Shown: positions 9,476 through 18,182 of the stretch, one piece after another
How positions within the stretch are numbered: the stretch's first letter is position 1
Layout of the letters: each line of letters begins with the position of its first letter
NCBI RefSeq assembly: GCF_012277315.1
Contig: NZ_CP051157.1
Coordinates: 845,279 to 909,278, forward strand
Length of the DNA: 64,000 bases
Source of the DNA: Wolbachia endosymbiont of Ctenocephalides felis wCfeJ
Lineage (GTDB): Bacteria; Pseudomonadota; Alphaproteobacteria; Rickettsiales; Anaplasmataceae
Direction: 5' to 3'
The notes under the pieces: generated by a model
The model's database searches: none
What the model saw: only the letters and a program-made list of their open reading frames with translations
Told to the model about the DNA's origin: nothing
Program-made: the position numbers and the translations under genes

Positions 9476-11632
9476 TTGTATGGTGCCAATAACGATAATT
9501 TGAGGGGATACTACGGTAAAAATCTTAATTTATCAGGTGAAAGTGGGAATATTTATATTAAGCATAATGAACAAACAGTTTGTCGATTAATGCAAGCAAG
9601 TCTTCCAGTTTGTTTGAAGAATAAGAGTAATACTAATATAATTGATATATTTGCTCTCAAAGATGATATTCAAGGAAGATATGAATTTGATCCTTCCAAT
9701 CACAGATTAGTTATTGAAAAAGATGAAGACAATAAGCTTTCGATCTATTTATCTGATCAACGAGGAAATGTTGTACCAGCCCTCAACTATCTTAAAGACT
9801 CTTTAGAACTGGCACTGCTTAAAAATTCAAACATAAAGGAAGTTTTACCTGAATTGGAGATTGACGATTACGACGTAAGTTTAATAGATACAAAGCAACT
9901 AAAGTGTTGGGTTAATAAAGAAAGTACTATAAAAAAAATTGCAAACGAATTAATTACTGAAAAAAAAGAAGAATTAGGGCAAACGGTACTTGATGCAACT
10001 GATAGTAGTGGTCAAAATCTTGCTACTCAGGTTGCTAGTAAAGTGGGGCTTCAGAACTTTGTAGATGTGAATGTAGAAAATCTTGCTGCAGAGATAGCTA
10101 ACAAACTTACTAAAGGTGACTTAAAAGACATTTTACAATCGACTATAGATACGATAACGAGCAAGGCTATGCAAGCAAATAATCCAGACCCTGAAGCCTT
10201 TAAGAAATACTCGGTATTTGAAGGAAAACTTGCTGAGTTGCTTGTTAACAGAAGTGAAATAAATCAAAATGATGCTGATGAACTTGTACACAAGAAAGCG
10301 AGTGACTGGGGATTAGCAAAGTACCTTCTTTTACGTAGTCGTTATAATCAACCTGACGACGCTAATCAGTTAGTAGAAGAAAAAGTCAATAGAGAAAAGC
10401 TGGCTGAGTATTTACTTGAGCTTGCTAAATTTCAAACAAGACAGAGAGATGGGAGTTATATAGTTGATGAAAATAAAGCAAGAATGGCAGTCGAAGATAT
10501 TGTTAACAGGTTTCTTAGTGATGAAATCATTGAAAAATTAGTTACTACCAAAGCAGATCAATTGGGTCAAGCAATTTTAAATGTAAAAAAAACAGTTGGT
10601 GGTGCTGAAAAGCCTGCATTAGAAACGGATCTTGCAAATAACAGCGAATTTCAAGCTTCTATAGCTAGTAATAGAAATTTACAAGAAGGAGTAGCAGAAG
10701 AGCTAAGAGCAAATCCAGGAAAGGCAAAAGGTGAAGATGGGATTAGCCCAGATGTTAATTCTATAGCTCAAGAATTAATAACTAAAAAAGCAAATGAGTT
10801 AAGTCAAGCCATTTTGGATATAAAAAAAGATGGTGAACCTGCATTAGCAATGGATCTTGCAAATAATGAAAATCTACAAAAGTCTGTAGCGGGTAATTTG
10901 AAAAATGATGGAGGTGTTGATGTATCAAAAATAGTAGATAGCTTAAAGCCAAAGTTTACCTTGCAAGAAGGAAAAGAATTATCGCAAGGTATCTATGAGG
11001 CAAAGGTTATTTTGGACGATAAGGTTATAGCTACTCTGCCAAAGATAGGTTACTACATGCTTGATGATCAATTAGTTATGCATAATTATGCCACACAAGA
11101 GAAAGTGGTTATTCCTGAAGAGTTCCATTACTTAAAAGTTGTGAGGTTGGGCAGCGGTTTTGGTAATGACAACTATAAATTAACCTTTTGTAATACAATG
11201 GGTAATGAGTTTTTTGAGTATAAAAAATATGACCCAGAGTATTCAAGAGTTCCAGATGAGTATAAATTCATAAGTTTAAGTCATGCGAAAAAAGAATATA
11301 ATCCAAATCTTAGTGAGTTAATTAGCCATCGGCCATTATTCTTGATTGCAGGAGAGCTTGCTGAACAAGGTTCAGATAAATATGAAGCTGCTGTGTTTGA
11401 ATTAACGCGTAATGGAAAAGGCAAAAAAATGGCTACATTAATCGATGAATTTGGCTATTTCAATCAAAATGGTGAGTTTATGCATTGCAATTACCATGAA
11501 GAAACGAAATGTCGCTCTTATACTCCTACTCCTGCTAAAATTGATGAAAAATATCAGGTAACGGATGCAGATAGTGAGTTTTATCTGGCAGAATACGGCA
11601 ACATAGCTGTTCACGCCATTCCGGAGTTATAA
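9476..11632 (+). CDS. Large hypothetical protein with degenerate internal repeats (probably 5'-truncated)
   Basis: From the first available start, a TTG, this encodes 718 residues, but the coding frame clearly continues upstream, so the native start is probably lost or lies elsewhere. The family is not recognised. The middle (about 150-490) contains degenerate helical repeats of the type L-x-QAILDIKK ... ALAMDLANNENLQ. Two close copies are ADQLGQAILNVKK and ANELSQAILDIKK, each followed by a DLANN segment. The C-terminal 220 residues are mixed alpha/beta and end without a membrane anchor. No transposase or phage gene is adjacent. It may be a degrading or secreted symbiont-specific protein. The state of its 5' end decides whether it is expressed. 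Confidence 0.55.
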   Translation: MYGANNDNLRGYYGKNLNLSGESGNIYIKHNEQTVCRLMQASLPVCLKNKSNTNIIDIFALKDDIQGRYEFDPSNHRLVIEKDEDNKLSIYLSDQRGNVVPALNYLKDSLELALLKNSNIKEVLPELEIDDYDVSLIDTKQLKCWVNKESTIKKIANELITEKKEELGQTVLDATDSSGQNLATQVASKVGLQNFVDVNVENLAAEIANKLTKGDLKDILQSTIDTITSKAMQANNPDPEAFKKYSVFEGKLAELLVNRSEINQNDADELVHKKASDWGLAKYLLLRSRYNQPDDANQLVEEKVNREKLAEYLLELAKFQTRQRDGSYIVDENKARMAVEDIVNRFLSDEIIEKLVTTKADQLGQAILNVKKTVGGAEKPALETDLANNSEFQASIASNRNLQEGVAEELRANPGKAKGEDGISPDVNSIAQELITKKANELSQAILDIKKDGEPALAMDLANNENLQKSVAGNLKNDGGVDVSKIVDSLKPKFTLQEGKELSQGIYEAKVILDDKVIATLPKIGYYMLDDQLVMHNYATQEKVVIPEEFHYLKVVRLGSGFGNDNYKLTFCNTMGNEFFEYKKYDPEYSRVPDEYKFISLSHAKKEYNPNLSELISHRPLFLIAGELAEQGSDKYEAAVFELTRNGKGKKMATLIDEFGYFNQNGEFMHCNYHEETKCRSYTPTPAKIDEKYQVTDADSEFYLAEYGNIAVHAIPEL

Positions 11633-11699
11633 CATATGAATTGTATGATTTATAGAGGCTCGTACAACTGATACCAACTTTTGTTATTACAAAATTAGT

Positions 11700-12260
11700 T
11701 TAGCAAGCAAACTTTCCTAGATTCCAGTGTCAGCTACTTTAATGACAGGGTTGTGAATGTCATTCCCATATGTCTTCTTGTCATCCCAGTGCTCGACACT
11801 GGGATCCATTCTTTTTTTCACTTTTACGCAAAATCGAAAATAAGGGGTCTCTTATATTTATCCATGCAAATAAGGTAAGCCTTATTTTCATTTTTATACA
11901 GAATTGAAAATAAGAGATTTCTTATGTTCATCGAAGGGTGTCATTCCAGCGCGTGACGCTGGAATCCAGCCTTATTTTCATTTTTACGCAAAATCGAAAA
12001 TAAGAGGTCTCTATATGTTCATCCACGCAAATAGATAAGCCTTATTTTCATTTTTATATAGAATCGAAAATAAGAGATTTCTTATGTTCATCGAAGGGTG
12101 TCATTCCAGCGCGTGACGTTGGTTCACTTTCTGACGGTGTCATTCCAGTGCGTGACGCTGGAATCTAGTAATTTTTAATGTACTATTTATAGGAAAGCCG
12201 GATCCTAGTGTCAGATTGCAGCTTCCTTGTTAGCCCTGTACCGAAGCGGTATGACGTGAT
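11700..12260. repeat. Intergenic block of palindromic and tandem composite repeats
   Basis: The 661-base gap between genes is filled with two repeat families. Palindromes with GTCATTCCAG-type arms lie at 11780-11808, 11940-11968, 12100-12121 (truncated) and 12139-12167. Between them are segments whose CTTATTTTC and GAAAATAAG arms form a hairpin. The AAATCGAAAATAAG segment recurs at 11831 and 11991, giving a tandem period of 160 bases. The same composite occurs at 35.2-35.6 kb. No coding potential was seen. Confidence 0.85.
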
Positions 12261-12293
12261 TGCCTTTTTCTTTGGTTATACAAAAAACATCCG

Positions 12294-13286
12294 CTAAGTA
12301 CGATAGAGAAAATCATTTATAATAGCTATAGCAACCAACGTTGAAATCTGACGTGCTTTGTGATTGGATAAATAGAGATTTTTATCCGATTTTACAGCAA
12401 GCGCTTCTGGATGACTTTGAAAGTAAATATTACCGTGCCTATCTTCAATGGCCTCTATTACCCCATCATTGGAAAATGCTGCAACTTTGTATCCAAGCAA
12501 CTCCAATTTCTTTCTGTTTTCTGGCATATTACTTACTGCTCCTGAATGAGCATCTGGAAAGCATGTTGAAAACCACCCATTTTCATCAGGTGGTAAAAAT
12601 TTAGCCACCACTTCTGCTAAACGACTGCTTGGAACTATCTTTATCTGCTGGAGAGGTATACCCTCTTGCTGTGGATTAGGTGCTGATTTTAAATGGGATC
12701 TTTGTTTCTCTTCATCGCTTACGAGATTCGCTACACTCACTACTTCAATTCCTTTTGCATTCATGATGCCTTGTAAACCGCCGCATATGCCAAGTAAATG
12801 AATTGCAGGATTATCATCCACTATTTTCACAATTGCTTCAGTAACAAGCTGACGACAAGGAGTAGGAGGAAAAGGTTCTGAGTGTAAATTATAGTAATTC
12901 CCTGGAATGAATATTCTATTTATTTTGTGCTCTTTGATAAACCTTGCAACTTCAACTTTTATTCTGTCTAATGTCAACTTTCTTGCCAATATTTCGTCTT
13001 GTTTTGCAAGATTAAGTGACTCTTCCTGAATTTTTTTAAGGCTAATTATCTTATTATAATCAATGAGTACAGTTTTGACTCCCCAATTATTAAACATCTC
13101 ATAGATATTTTGAGATAAGCCAACCTCATGTGGATATGTTTCTTCTTCTGTTTTCAATAAACCAACAACTACGTCACTATTTATTGAACGCAAATTTTCA
13201 CTAGTGCCTGCATAAGTAATACTACTAAACAACAGTACTGCACTTAATAAGATATTAAATATTTTACTATAGCATTTATATAACAT
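12294..13286 (-). CDS. Exported class I glutamine amidotransferase-like hydrolase (gamma-glutamyl-GABA hydrolase family)
   Basis: The 330-residue protein starts with a signal peptide (basic start, then ILLSAVLLFSSITYAG). A class I glutamine amidotransferase fold follows. The nucleophile elbow is LGICGGLQG (Cys near residue 169) and the His-Glu pair is in QSHPEAL near residue 291. This matches the PuuD-like family, which cleaves gamma-glutamyl bonds, although the true substrate is unknown. Export to the periplasm would be unusual for a polyamine-degradation enzyme, so it may act on peptides or wall fragments instead. It is flanked by a repeat block and tRNA-Phe. Confidence 0.75.
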   Translation of the reverse strand: MLYKCYSKIFNILLSAVLLFSSITYAGTSENLRSINSDVVVGLLKTEEETYPHEVGLSQNIYEMFNNWGVKTVLIDYNKIISLKKIQEESLNLAKQDEILARKLTLDRIKVEVARFIKEHKINRIFIPGNYYNLHSEPFPPTPCRQLVTEAIVKIVDDNPAIHLLGICGGLQGIMNAKGIEVVSVANLVSDEEKQRSHLKSAPNPQQEGIPLQQIKIVPSSRLAEVVAKFLPPDENGWFSTCFPDAHSGAVSNMPENRKKLELLGYKVAAFSNDGVIEAIEDRHGNIYFQSHPEALAVKSDKNLYLSNHKARQISTLVAIAIINDFLYRT

Positions 13287-13368
13287 AATTTACCTCACTA
13301 AATATTAATATCATAACATATAGTAGAATATTTTACAATAGAAGAGTAAATTTATTAAGAAATAGAAG

Positions 13369-13441
13369 TGGCCTGAGCAGGAATCGAACCAGCGACACAA
13401 GGATTTTCAGTCCTTTGCTCTACCAACTGAGCTATCAGGCC
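13369..13441 (-). tRNA. tRNA-Phe (GAA)
   Basis: The reverse strand folds as a 73-base cloverleaf. The acceptor stem is GGCCTGA / TCAGGCC with discriminator A, the T arm contains GGTTCGATTCC, and the anticodon loop reads CTGAAAA, giving anticodon GAA. The CCA end is not encoded. Confidence 0.95.
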
Positions 13442-13522
13442 AACCATATGCTTCCATTTTTAGATAAAAAATGTTATCATGTCTATCAAAAGTTTTTAAA
13501 GTAATTTATATAAAAATAAATA

Positions 13523-14035
13523 GTGAGCATTAATAATAGAATAGGTATTTATCCTGGCACATTTGACCCTATAACCTTTGGACATATTGACATAATAAAG
13601 AGAGCATGTAAGCTAGTTGATAAGCTAATAATTGGCGTTGCAGAAAATACTAATAAGTGTACTACTTTTGATGCAAAGCTACGCACAAGCATGGCCAAAA
13701 ACGAAATTACAAGATTAGGAATCGGTGCAGATGTTGTGTCTTTTAATGGATTGTTGATGAAATTTGCCAAAGAGCAAAATGCTTCTGTTATTATTAGAGG
13801 ACTCAGAGCAGTGTCAGATTTTGATTATGAGTTTCAAATGAGTTGGGTAAATTATAAACTTCTTCCTGAAATTGAGACCATATTTCTTCCTGCCTCTGAA
13901 GACACTCAATTTATCTCATCAAGCTTCGTGAAAGAAATAGCAAGATTAGGAGAAGATGTGAGCAAATTCGCGCCAGAGGGCGTTCAGAAAGAATTGATTA
14001 GCCTAAATATGAACATGGTAAGAAATGAAGAATAA
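13523..14035 (+). CDS. coaD: Phosphopantetheine adenylyltransferase CoaD
   Basis: CoaD transfers AMP to 4'-phosphopantetheine, the penultimate step of coenzyme A synthesis in the cytoplasm. The 170-residue protein has YPGTFDPITFGH near the N-terminus, with the GH of the nucleotidyltransferase T/HxGH motif. It also has RGLRAVSDFDYE and the C-terminal ISSSFVKEI. Length fits the family (about 160). The start is a GTG at 13523. An ATG start would lose the first beta strand, so GTG is preferred. It stands alone between tRNA-Phe and a small zinc-finger gene. Confidence 0.95.
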   Translation: MSINNRIGIYPGTFDPITFGHIDIIKRACKLVDKLIIGVAENTNKCTTFDAKLRTSMAKNEITRLGIGADVVSFNGLLMKFAKEQNASVIIRGLRAVSDFDYEFQMSWVNYKLLPEIETIFLPASEDTQFISSSFVKEIARLGEDVSKFAPEGVQKELISLNMNMVRNEE

Positions 14036-14099
14036 TGTTTATTTTCTATTCCTAAACATGTATATTTAATACATAAAATTTATGAACTAAAGGAGCAAC

Positions 14100-14297
14100 A
14101 TGCAAGAAGTGAGGGTTAATAAAAGAAAAGTTTGTTGTCATGGGGATGGAGGCAATGATGGTTCTGGTCACCCACTAATATACTTAGACATGGGGGAAGA
14201 AGAGGAAATAGCCTGTCCCTATTGTGAAAAGACGTTTATCCATGACTGTACTGTAGAAGCAGTTAAAGAGGAAGTAATGTCTAAGGATGAGCTTTAA
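14100..14297 (+). CDS. Small CHCC-type zinc-finger protein (NDUFS6-like)
   Basis: This 65-residue protein has the zf-CHCC pattern: a Cys near the start (KVCCHGDGG), a GHP-x-I-Y-LDM segment, then ACPYCEKTF. The domain is shared with the mitochondrial complex I subunit NDUFS6 and is common as a short protein in alphaproteobacteria, where it may assist complex I. A clear Shine-Dalgarno AAAGGAGCAAC precedes the ATG. It lies 64 bases after coaD on the same strand and convergent with cdsA. Confidence 0.8.
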   Translation: MQEVRVNKRKVCCHGDGGNDGSGHPLIYLDMGEEEEIACPYCEKTFIHDCTVEAVKEEVMSKDEL

Positions 14298-14318
14298 TGA
14301 TACTTTATAATAAGTTAG

Positions 14319-14945
14319 TTAACTTATATAAATAGCAATAAGGGGAGCAGTAAAAATGAAGCTGTCCATACGGTCGAGTATTCCTCCATGGCCAGGTATT
14401 ATACCTCCACTATCTTTAACATTATAAACTCTCTTGATGAGTGATTCAGTAAAATCGCCAAGTTGCGCTAGAACAGCAATTGCAAAGCCAATTATCGGAG
14501 AATAAAAAATTGGAAATAGGCCTAAAAATACCGATCCAAAAATCGTACATACTGTTCCAGCTAAAATTGCACCAAAAAGTCCTGACCAGGTTTTGCCAGG
14601 ACTAATAATTGGGCAAATTCTAGCTCCGCCAAAACTCTTGCCGAACAGGTAAGCAGTAATATCGATACTCCAAATGGTTAAGATGAGCCATACTAATGTG
14701 TACTTTCCCTGTGGTAGATTATATAGGTATATCAATGAAGCATTCGGTAGCGCAATCAATAACAACGCAAAAACATATAAGATTCTGTTCCCCTGAGTTA
14801 GGTTGTACCATTCAAAGGAAGATAGAACTGCTATCGAAAAAATTAATAGGTAAAATGACAAATCACTGAAATATGTAGCAAGAGAGAATATAAGCAATAT
14901 TACTATTGAAGACAGTACTCTAATTATAAAATTATTATCTACCAT
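14319..14945 (-). CDS. cdsA: Phosphatidate cytidylyltransferase CdsA
   Basis: CdsA makes CDP-diacylglycerol, the precursor of all phospholipids, in the inner membrane. The 208-residue protein is a row of hydrophobic helices and ends with the family signature: KDSGGIIPGHGGILDRMDS near residues 175-195. It is shorter than many homologues (about 270), mainly through a reduced N-terminus. Its start overlaps the uppS stop by 11 bases, so translation is probably coupled. It is the last gene of the rpsB-tsf-pyrH-frr-uppS-cdsA group. Confidence 0.93.
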   Translation of the reverse strand: MVDNNFIIRVLSSIVILLIFSLATYFSDLSFYLLIFSIAVLSSFEWYNLTQGNRILYVFALLLIALPNASLIYLYNLPQGKYTLVWLILTIWSIDITAYLFGKSFGGARICPIISPGKTWSGLFGAILAGTVCTIFGSVFLGLFPIFYSPIIGFAIAVLAQLGDFTESLIKRVYNVKDSGGIIPGHGGILDRMDSFIFTAPLIAIYIS

Positions 14946-15630
14946 ACTTTTTCTCTCTTTTTATATAATCTTCTAATGCTCTACTCAAGTCTTGGCAAGA
15001 GAAATCAGGCCACAAAGTATCACAAAAATACAATTCGGCATAAGCTGCCTGCCATAATAAAAAGTTACTCAACCTTTTTTCACCACCAGTACGAATCAAT
15101 AAATCCAATTTTGGCAAATCTTTAGTATATAGAAATTTTTCAAATTCGTCTTCCGACACACAATCAATATTTTCTTTTAAAATGCTACTTATAGCATGTA
15201 CAATTTCTTGTTTTGCTCCATAGCTGACTGCTACAGTAAGCAATAAGCCATCATTCTTGTGCGTCATCTCTTCTGCTTTTTTTATTTGATCAAGTACTTT
15301 TTGGGGCAATAAACTTAAATTTCCAATAAAGTTCAATTTAATATTATAGTTGCAAATAAAATTAACTTTGTCTTCATCAGTGAGAACAGAGTAAAATAAA
15401 TCAAATAGATGATCGGTTTCTTCTCTAGGTCTAAGCCAATTCTCCATGGAAAATGCATACAAAGTTAAATATGGTATGGTTAAAGTTATGCAATACCTAG
15501 CAATGTCATATGCAACTTCACTACCCTTTCTATACCCATCGATCTTTATCTTTCCTTGCTTGCTTGCCCACCTACCATTACCATCCATTATAATTGCTAA
15601 ATGTTTTGGAAGAGACTCAAAATTTAACAT
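14935..15630 (-). CDS. uppS: Isoprenyl transferase (undecaprenyl diphosphate synthase) UppS
   Basis: UppS condenses isopentenyl diphosphate with farnesyl diphosphate to give the C55 lipid carrier used for lipid II. The 231-residue protein has HLAIIMDGNGRWA near the N-terminus with the catalytic Asp. It also has SMENWLRP, and the C-terminal LIRTGGEKRLSNFLLWQAAY carries the second substrate-binding region. Length is normal. It overlaps cdsA by 11 bases. A repeat-filled gap of about 360 bases separates it from frr, where most bacteria have tight linkage. Confidence 0.95.
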   Translation of the reverse strand: MLNFESLPKHLAIIMDGNGRWASKQGKIKIDGYRKGSEVAYDIARYCITLTIPYLTLYAFSMENWLRPREETDHLFDLFYSVLTDEDKVNFICNYNIKLNFIGNLSLLPQKVLDQIKKAEEMTHKNDGLLLTVAVSYGAKQEIVHAISSILKENIDCVSEDEFEKFLYTKDLPKLDLLIRTGGEKRLSNFLLWQAAYAELYFCDTLWPDFSCQDLSRALEDYIKREKKYGR

Positions 15631-15699
15631 TTAGAGTTCACCCGATGCCATAAAAGTAACTGATACACAGCTATACGAACATTGTACTACCAGGAAGGT

Positions 15700-15853
15700 G
15701 TCATTCCAGTGCTCCGACACTGGAATCCAGAAATGTGGTTGCAAGTAAGCACGCTGAGCTGATAAGCATAAAAATAACTGTCTTATGCTAAAACAAACGT
15801 CCTTGACGAGATTGTATGAAAAGCTGAATCCTAGTGTCAAGCGCTGGGATGAC
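15700..15853. repeat. Palindromic element with separated arms between frr and uppS
   Basis: Left arm 15700-15729 (GTCATTCCAGTGC ...) and inverted right arm 15826-15853 (... GCGCTGGGATGAC) flank a 96-base spacer. The spacer holds its own inverted repeat, AGCATAA / TTATGCT. The 362-base gap between uppS and frr contains nothing else recognisable. The reverse frame across it that looks open is repeat-derived. Confidence 0.75.
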
Positions 15854-15992
15854 ACCTTTGTTTCTGAGGCAAAAACGGCTAACACACTGCCTCCACGGGT
15901 AAATGTTCGTACAGTTGCGTGTCAGCTACTCGGATGATATCTTTGCATGTAATTCGTTCTTTTTTACTATTGAAGGCTTCTTCCATATCAAC

Positions 15993-16550
15993 TTAGTGAT
16001 TCAGTATATCTTTCTCTTTAATAGATAACTCGCTATCAATCTTTTTGATATTATCATCAGTAATGCTTTGTATCTCCTTTTTAGCACTATGAAAATCATC
16101 TTCTGAGATTTCTTTGTTTTCCTGCATTTTCTCTATCTCTTCCATAATATCTCTGCGTATATTTCTAACAGCGACCCGCGCATTTTCAGCGAACTGGTGC
16201 AACAATTTCACTAATCTTTCACGGGTTTCCTGTGTTAGATCTGGAAGAGTGATACGTATAGTGTTACCCTCGACAGCAGGATTTAAATTTAGATTAGCAT
16301 TCAGTATAGCATTTTTTACTTCACCTACAACACTAATGTCCCAAACCTTGATTGATAAGGTTTTATTGTCCGTGACTGAAACACCTGCAACCTGATTTAA
16401 CTTTTGATGTCCACCATAGATGTTTACAACTATGCCGTCGAGTAATGACGCACTGGCTCTACCGGTACGTATACCTTTAATATCATTATGAAAGGACTGA
16501 ATAGTTTTTAGCATCCTTTCTTTCGTTTTAGTTTTTACTTCATTCAACAT
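15993..16550 (-). CDS. frr: Ribosome recycling factor
   Basis: RRF splits the post-termination ribosome together with EF-G. The 185-residue protein has the expected length and motifs: the N-terminal helix with KGIRTGRAS and the C-terminal ENARVAVRNIRRD. Between these lies the small beta domain. It follows pyrH by 10 bases on the reverse strand, in the common order rpsB-tsf-pyrH-frr. Confidence 0.98.
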   Translation of the reverse strand: MLNEVKTKTKERMLKTIQSFHNDIKGIRTGRASASLLDGIVVNIYGGHQKLNQVAGVSVTDNKTLSIKVWDISVVGEVKNAILNANLNLNPAVEGNTIRITLPDLTQETRERLVKLLHQFAENARVAVRNIRRDIMEEIEKMQENKEISEDDFHSAKKEIQSITDDNIKKIDSELSIKEKDILNH

Positions 16551-16560
16551 AAATTACCTA

Positions 16561-17301
16561 TCATTTACAATCTGAAACTATAGTATAAGTACCGAGACCC
16601 TTAATAATATTGACTATTTTTTCCCCTTTCAAAGAAAAAACTATGATCGGAATAGAGTTCTCACGTGCAAGAGAGACGGCTGACGCATCCATAACTTTTA
16701 AATCACGCGTTAACAGATCCATATAAGAGAGCCTATCATACATTACAGCATCTTCATTTTTTTCCGGATCAGCGGAATATACACCATTTACTTGTGTACC
16801 TTTCAGAATAACATCACAATTCGTTTCAACAGCACGTAGAGCTGCTGCTGTATCTGTAGTAAAAAATGGATTACCCGTACCCGCTGCAAAGATTACCACT
16901 CTACCTTTTTCTAAATGACGAATAGCTTTCCTCCTTATATAAGGCTCGCATACAGTGGCCATAGGTATTGCGGAAAGCACCCTAGAGTCTACTAAATTTT
17001 TTTCTAAAAAGTTTTGCAAAATTAAAGCATTGATTATAGTTGCAAGCATGCCAATATAATCACTGCCCGCCCTTTCACAGCCACTTAAAGATGCAGATGC
17101 ACCACGAAAGATGTTACCACCACCAACAACAATACATACCTGAACCCCGAGCTTGTGAACATCTGCTATGCCTTTGCATAGTTGATCTATAGTTTCCATA
17201 TCATGACCACAAGGTCGTGACCCCATCAGGGCTTCACCAGAGATTTTAAACAACACTCTGGAGTATTTTACTTTACTTTCTTCATCTGCTGCGGCAGTCA
17301 T
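16561..17301 (-). CDS. pyrH: Uridylate kinase PyrH
   Basis: PyrH phosphorylates UMP to UDP and is the bacterial hexameric kinase of the amino-acid-kinase fold. The 246-residue protein has [10 protein letters not shown] at the N-terminus, [10 protein letters not shown] in the phosphate-binding loop, [16 protein letters not shown] and [14 protein letters not shown]. Length and motif order are typical. It sits 17 bases downstream of tsf and 10 bases upstream of frr, consistent with one transcript. Confidence 0.97.
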   Translation of the reverse strand: MTAAADEESKVKYSRVLFKISGEALMGSRPCGHDMETIDQLCKGIADVHKLGVQVCIVVGGGNIFRGASASLSGCERAGSDYIGMLATIINALILQNFLEKNLVDSRVLSAIPMATVCEPYIRRKAIRHLEKGRVVIFAAGTGNPFFTTDTAAALRAVETNCDVILKGTQVNGVYSADPEKNEDAVMYDRLSYMDLLTRDLKVMDASAVSLARENSIPIIVFSLKGEKIVNIIKGLGTYTIVSDCK

Positions 17302-17318
17302 TTCTAACTACTTAATTT

Positions 17319-18182
17319 TTAATTACCCAAAATAAGTAACTTATAATCAGACAATTTAATAGGAGAATTTACACTCGACTCACTTAACTTTATGAAATCA
17401 GAAACTTTCATCTTATCATCTCTGATAAATTTCTGCTCCAGTAAAACAACTTCTTCATAATACTTGGTCATTCGGCCATCTACTATTTTTCTTGTGACTT
17501 CTTCGGGTTTATTTAAGCTTTTTACCTGTTCTTCAATTATAGAACGTTCATTGCTTAGTTTTGCTTGATCTAAGTCATCTATAGAGAGAGCTTCAGGCTT
17601 CATAGCAACTATGTGCATTGCTATTTGCTTACCGATCTCCTGTAACTTTGACTTATCACCTGATGATTGCAACGCAACTAAAGCTCCAATTTTACCTAAG
17701 TTACACATATCACCATGCACATAGCCAGCAACAACTCCATCTTTAGCTTCTAGGCAACAAAGCTTGCTTAGCTCTAATTTTTCACCAAGGACCGATGTAC
17801 CATTCATAATAGCTTCCTGCACTGTACCAACATCTTCATACTTAGCATTTTTTAATTCATCAATACTAGTACAGCGTTCTCGATAAGCAACTGATACTAA
17901 ATTTGAGATTAATTCTATAAATCTTTCATTTCTTGCAACAAAGTCAGTTTCACAATTGAGCTCAACCAATATACCACAATTTTCATTCAAATGCATAGCA
18001 ATTAGCCCATCTGAAGTTACCCTGTCAACCTTTTTATCAGCTTTAGCAAGCCCTATCGTGCGTAACTTGTCAATGGCTTTTTTAATATCACCATTACACT
18101 CTTCTAACGCTTTCTTACAATCACTCAAACCAAGTCCTGTCCTATCACGTAGTTCTCTTACACTATCTAGATTCATCTTCAT
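17319..18182 (-). CDS. tsf: Translation elongation factor Ts
   Basis: EF-Ts exchanges GDP for GTP on EF-Tu. The 287-residue protein begins with the N-terminal UBA-like domain ([21 protein letters not shown]) and includes the conserved [12 protein letters not shown] core contact. The first ATG (18182) is favoured because AGGAGG lies 9 bases upstream. That Shine-Dalgarno is inside the rpsB coding end, which overlaps tsf by 20 bases. Confidence 0.97.
   Translation of the reverse strand: MKMNLDSVRELRDRTGLGLSDCKKALEECNGDIKKAIDKLRTIGLAKADKKVDRVTSDGLIAMHLNENCGILVELNCETDFVARNERFIELISNLVSVAYRERCTSIDELKNAKYEDVGTVQEAIMNGTSVLGEKLELSKLCCLEAKDGVVAGYVHGDMCNLGKIGALVALQSSGDKSKLQEIGKQIAMHIVAMKPEALSIDDLDQAKLSNERSIIEEQVKSLNKPEEVTRKIVDGRMTKYYEEVVLLEQKFIRDDKMKVSDFIKLSESSVNSPIKLSDYKLLILGN

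Noticed and set aside
11700..12260. Possible CRISPR array
   Set aside because: The repeats are palindromic units of varying length with related, not unique, sequences between them, and there is no cas gene nearby.
15631..15885. Reverse-strand open frame of 84 codons next to uppS
   Set aside because: It is built largely from palindromic repeat sequence (WIPVSEHWNDT), has no ribosome site and no recognisable domain.
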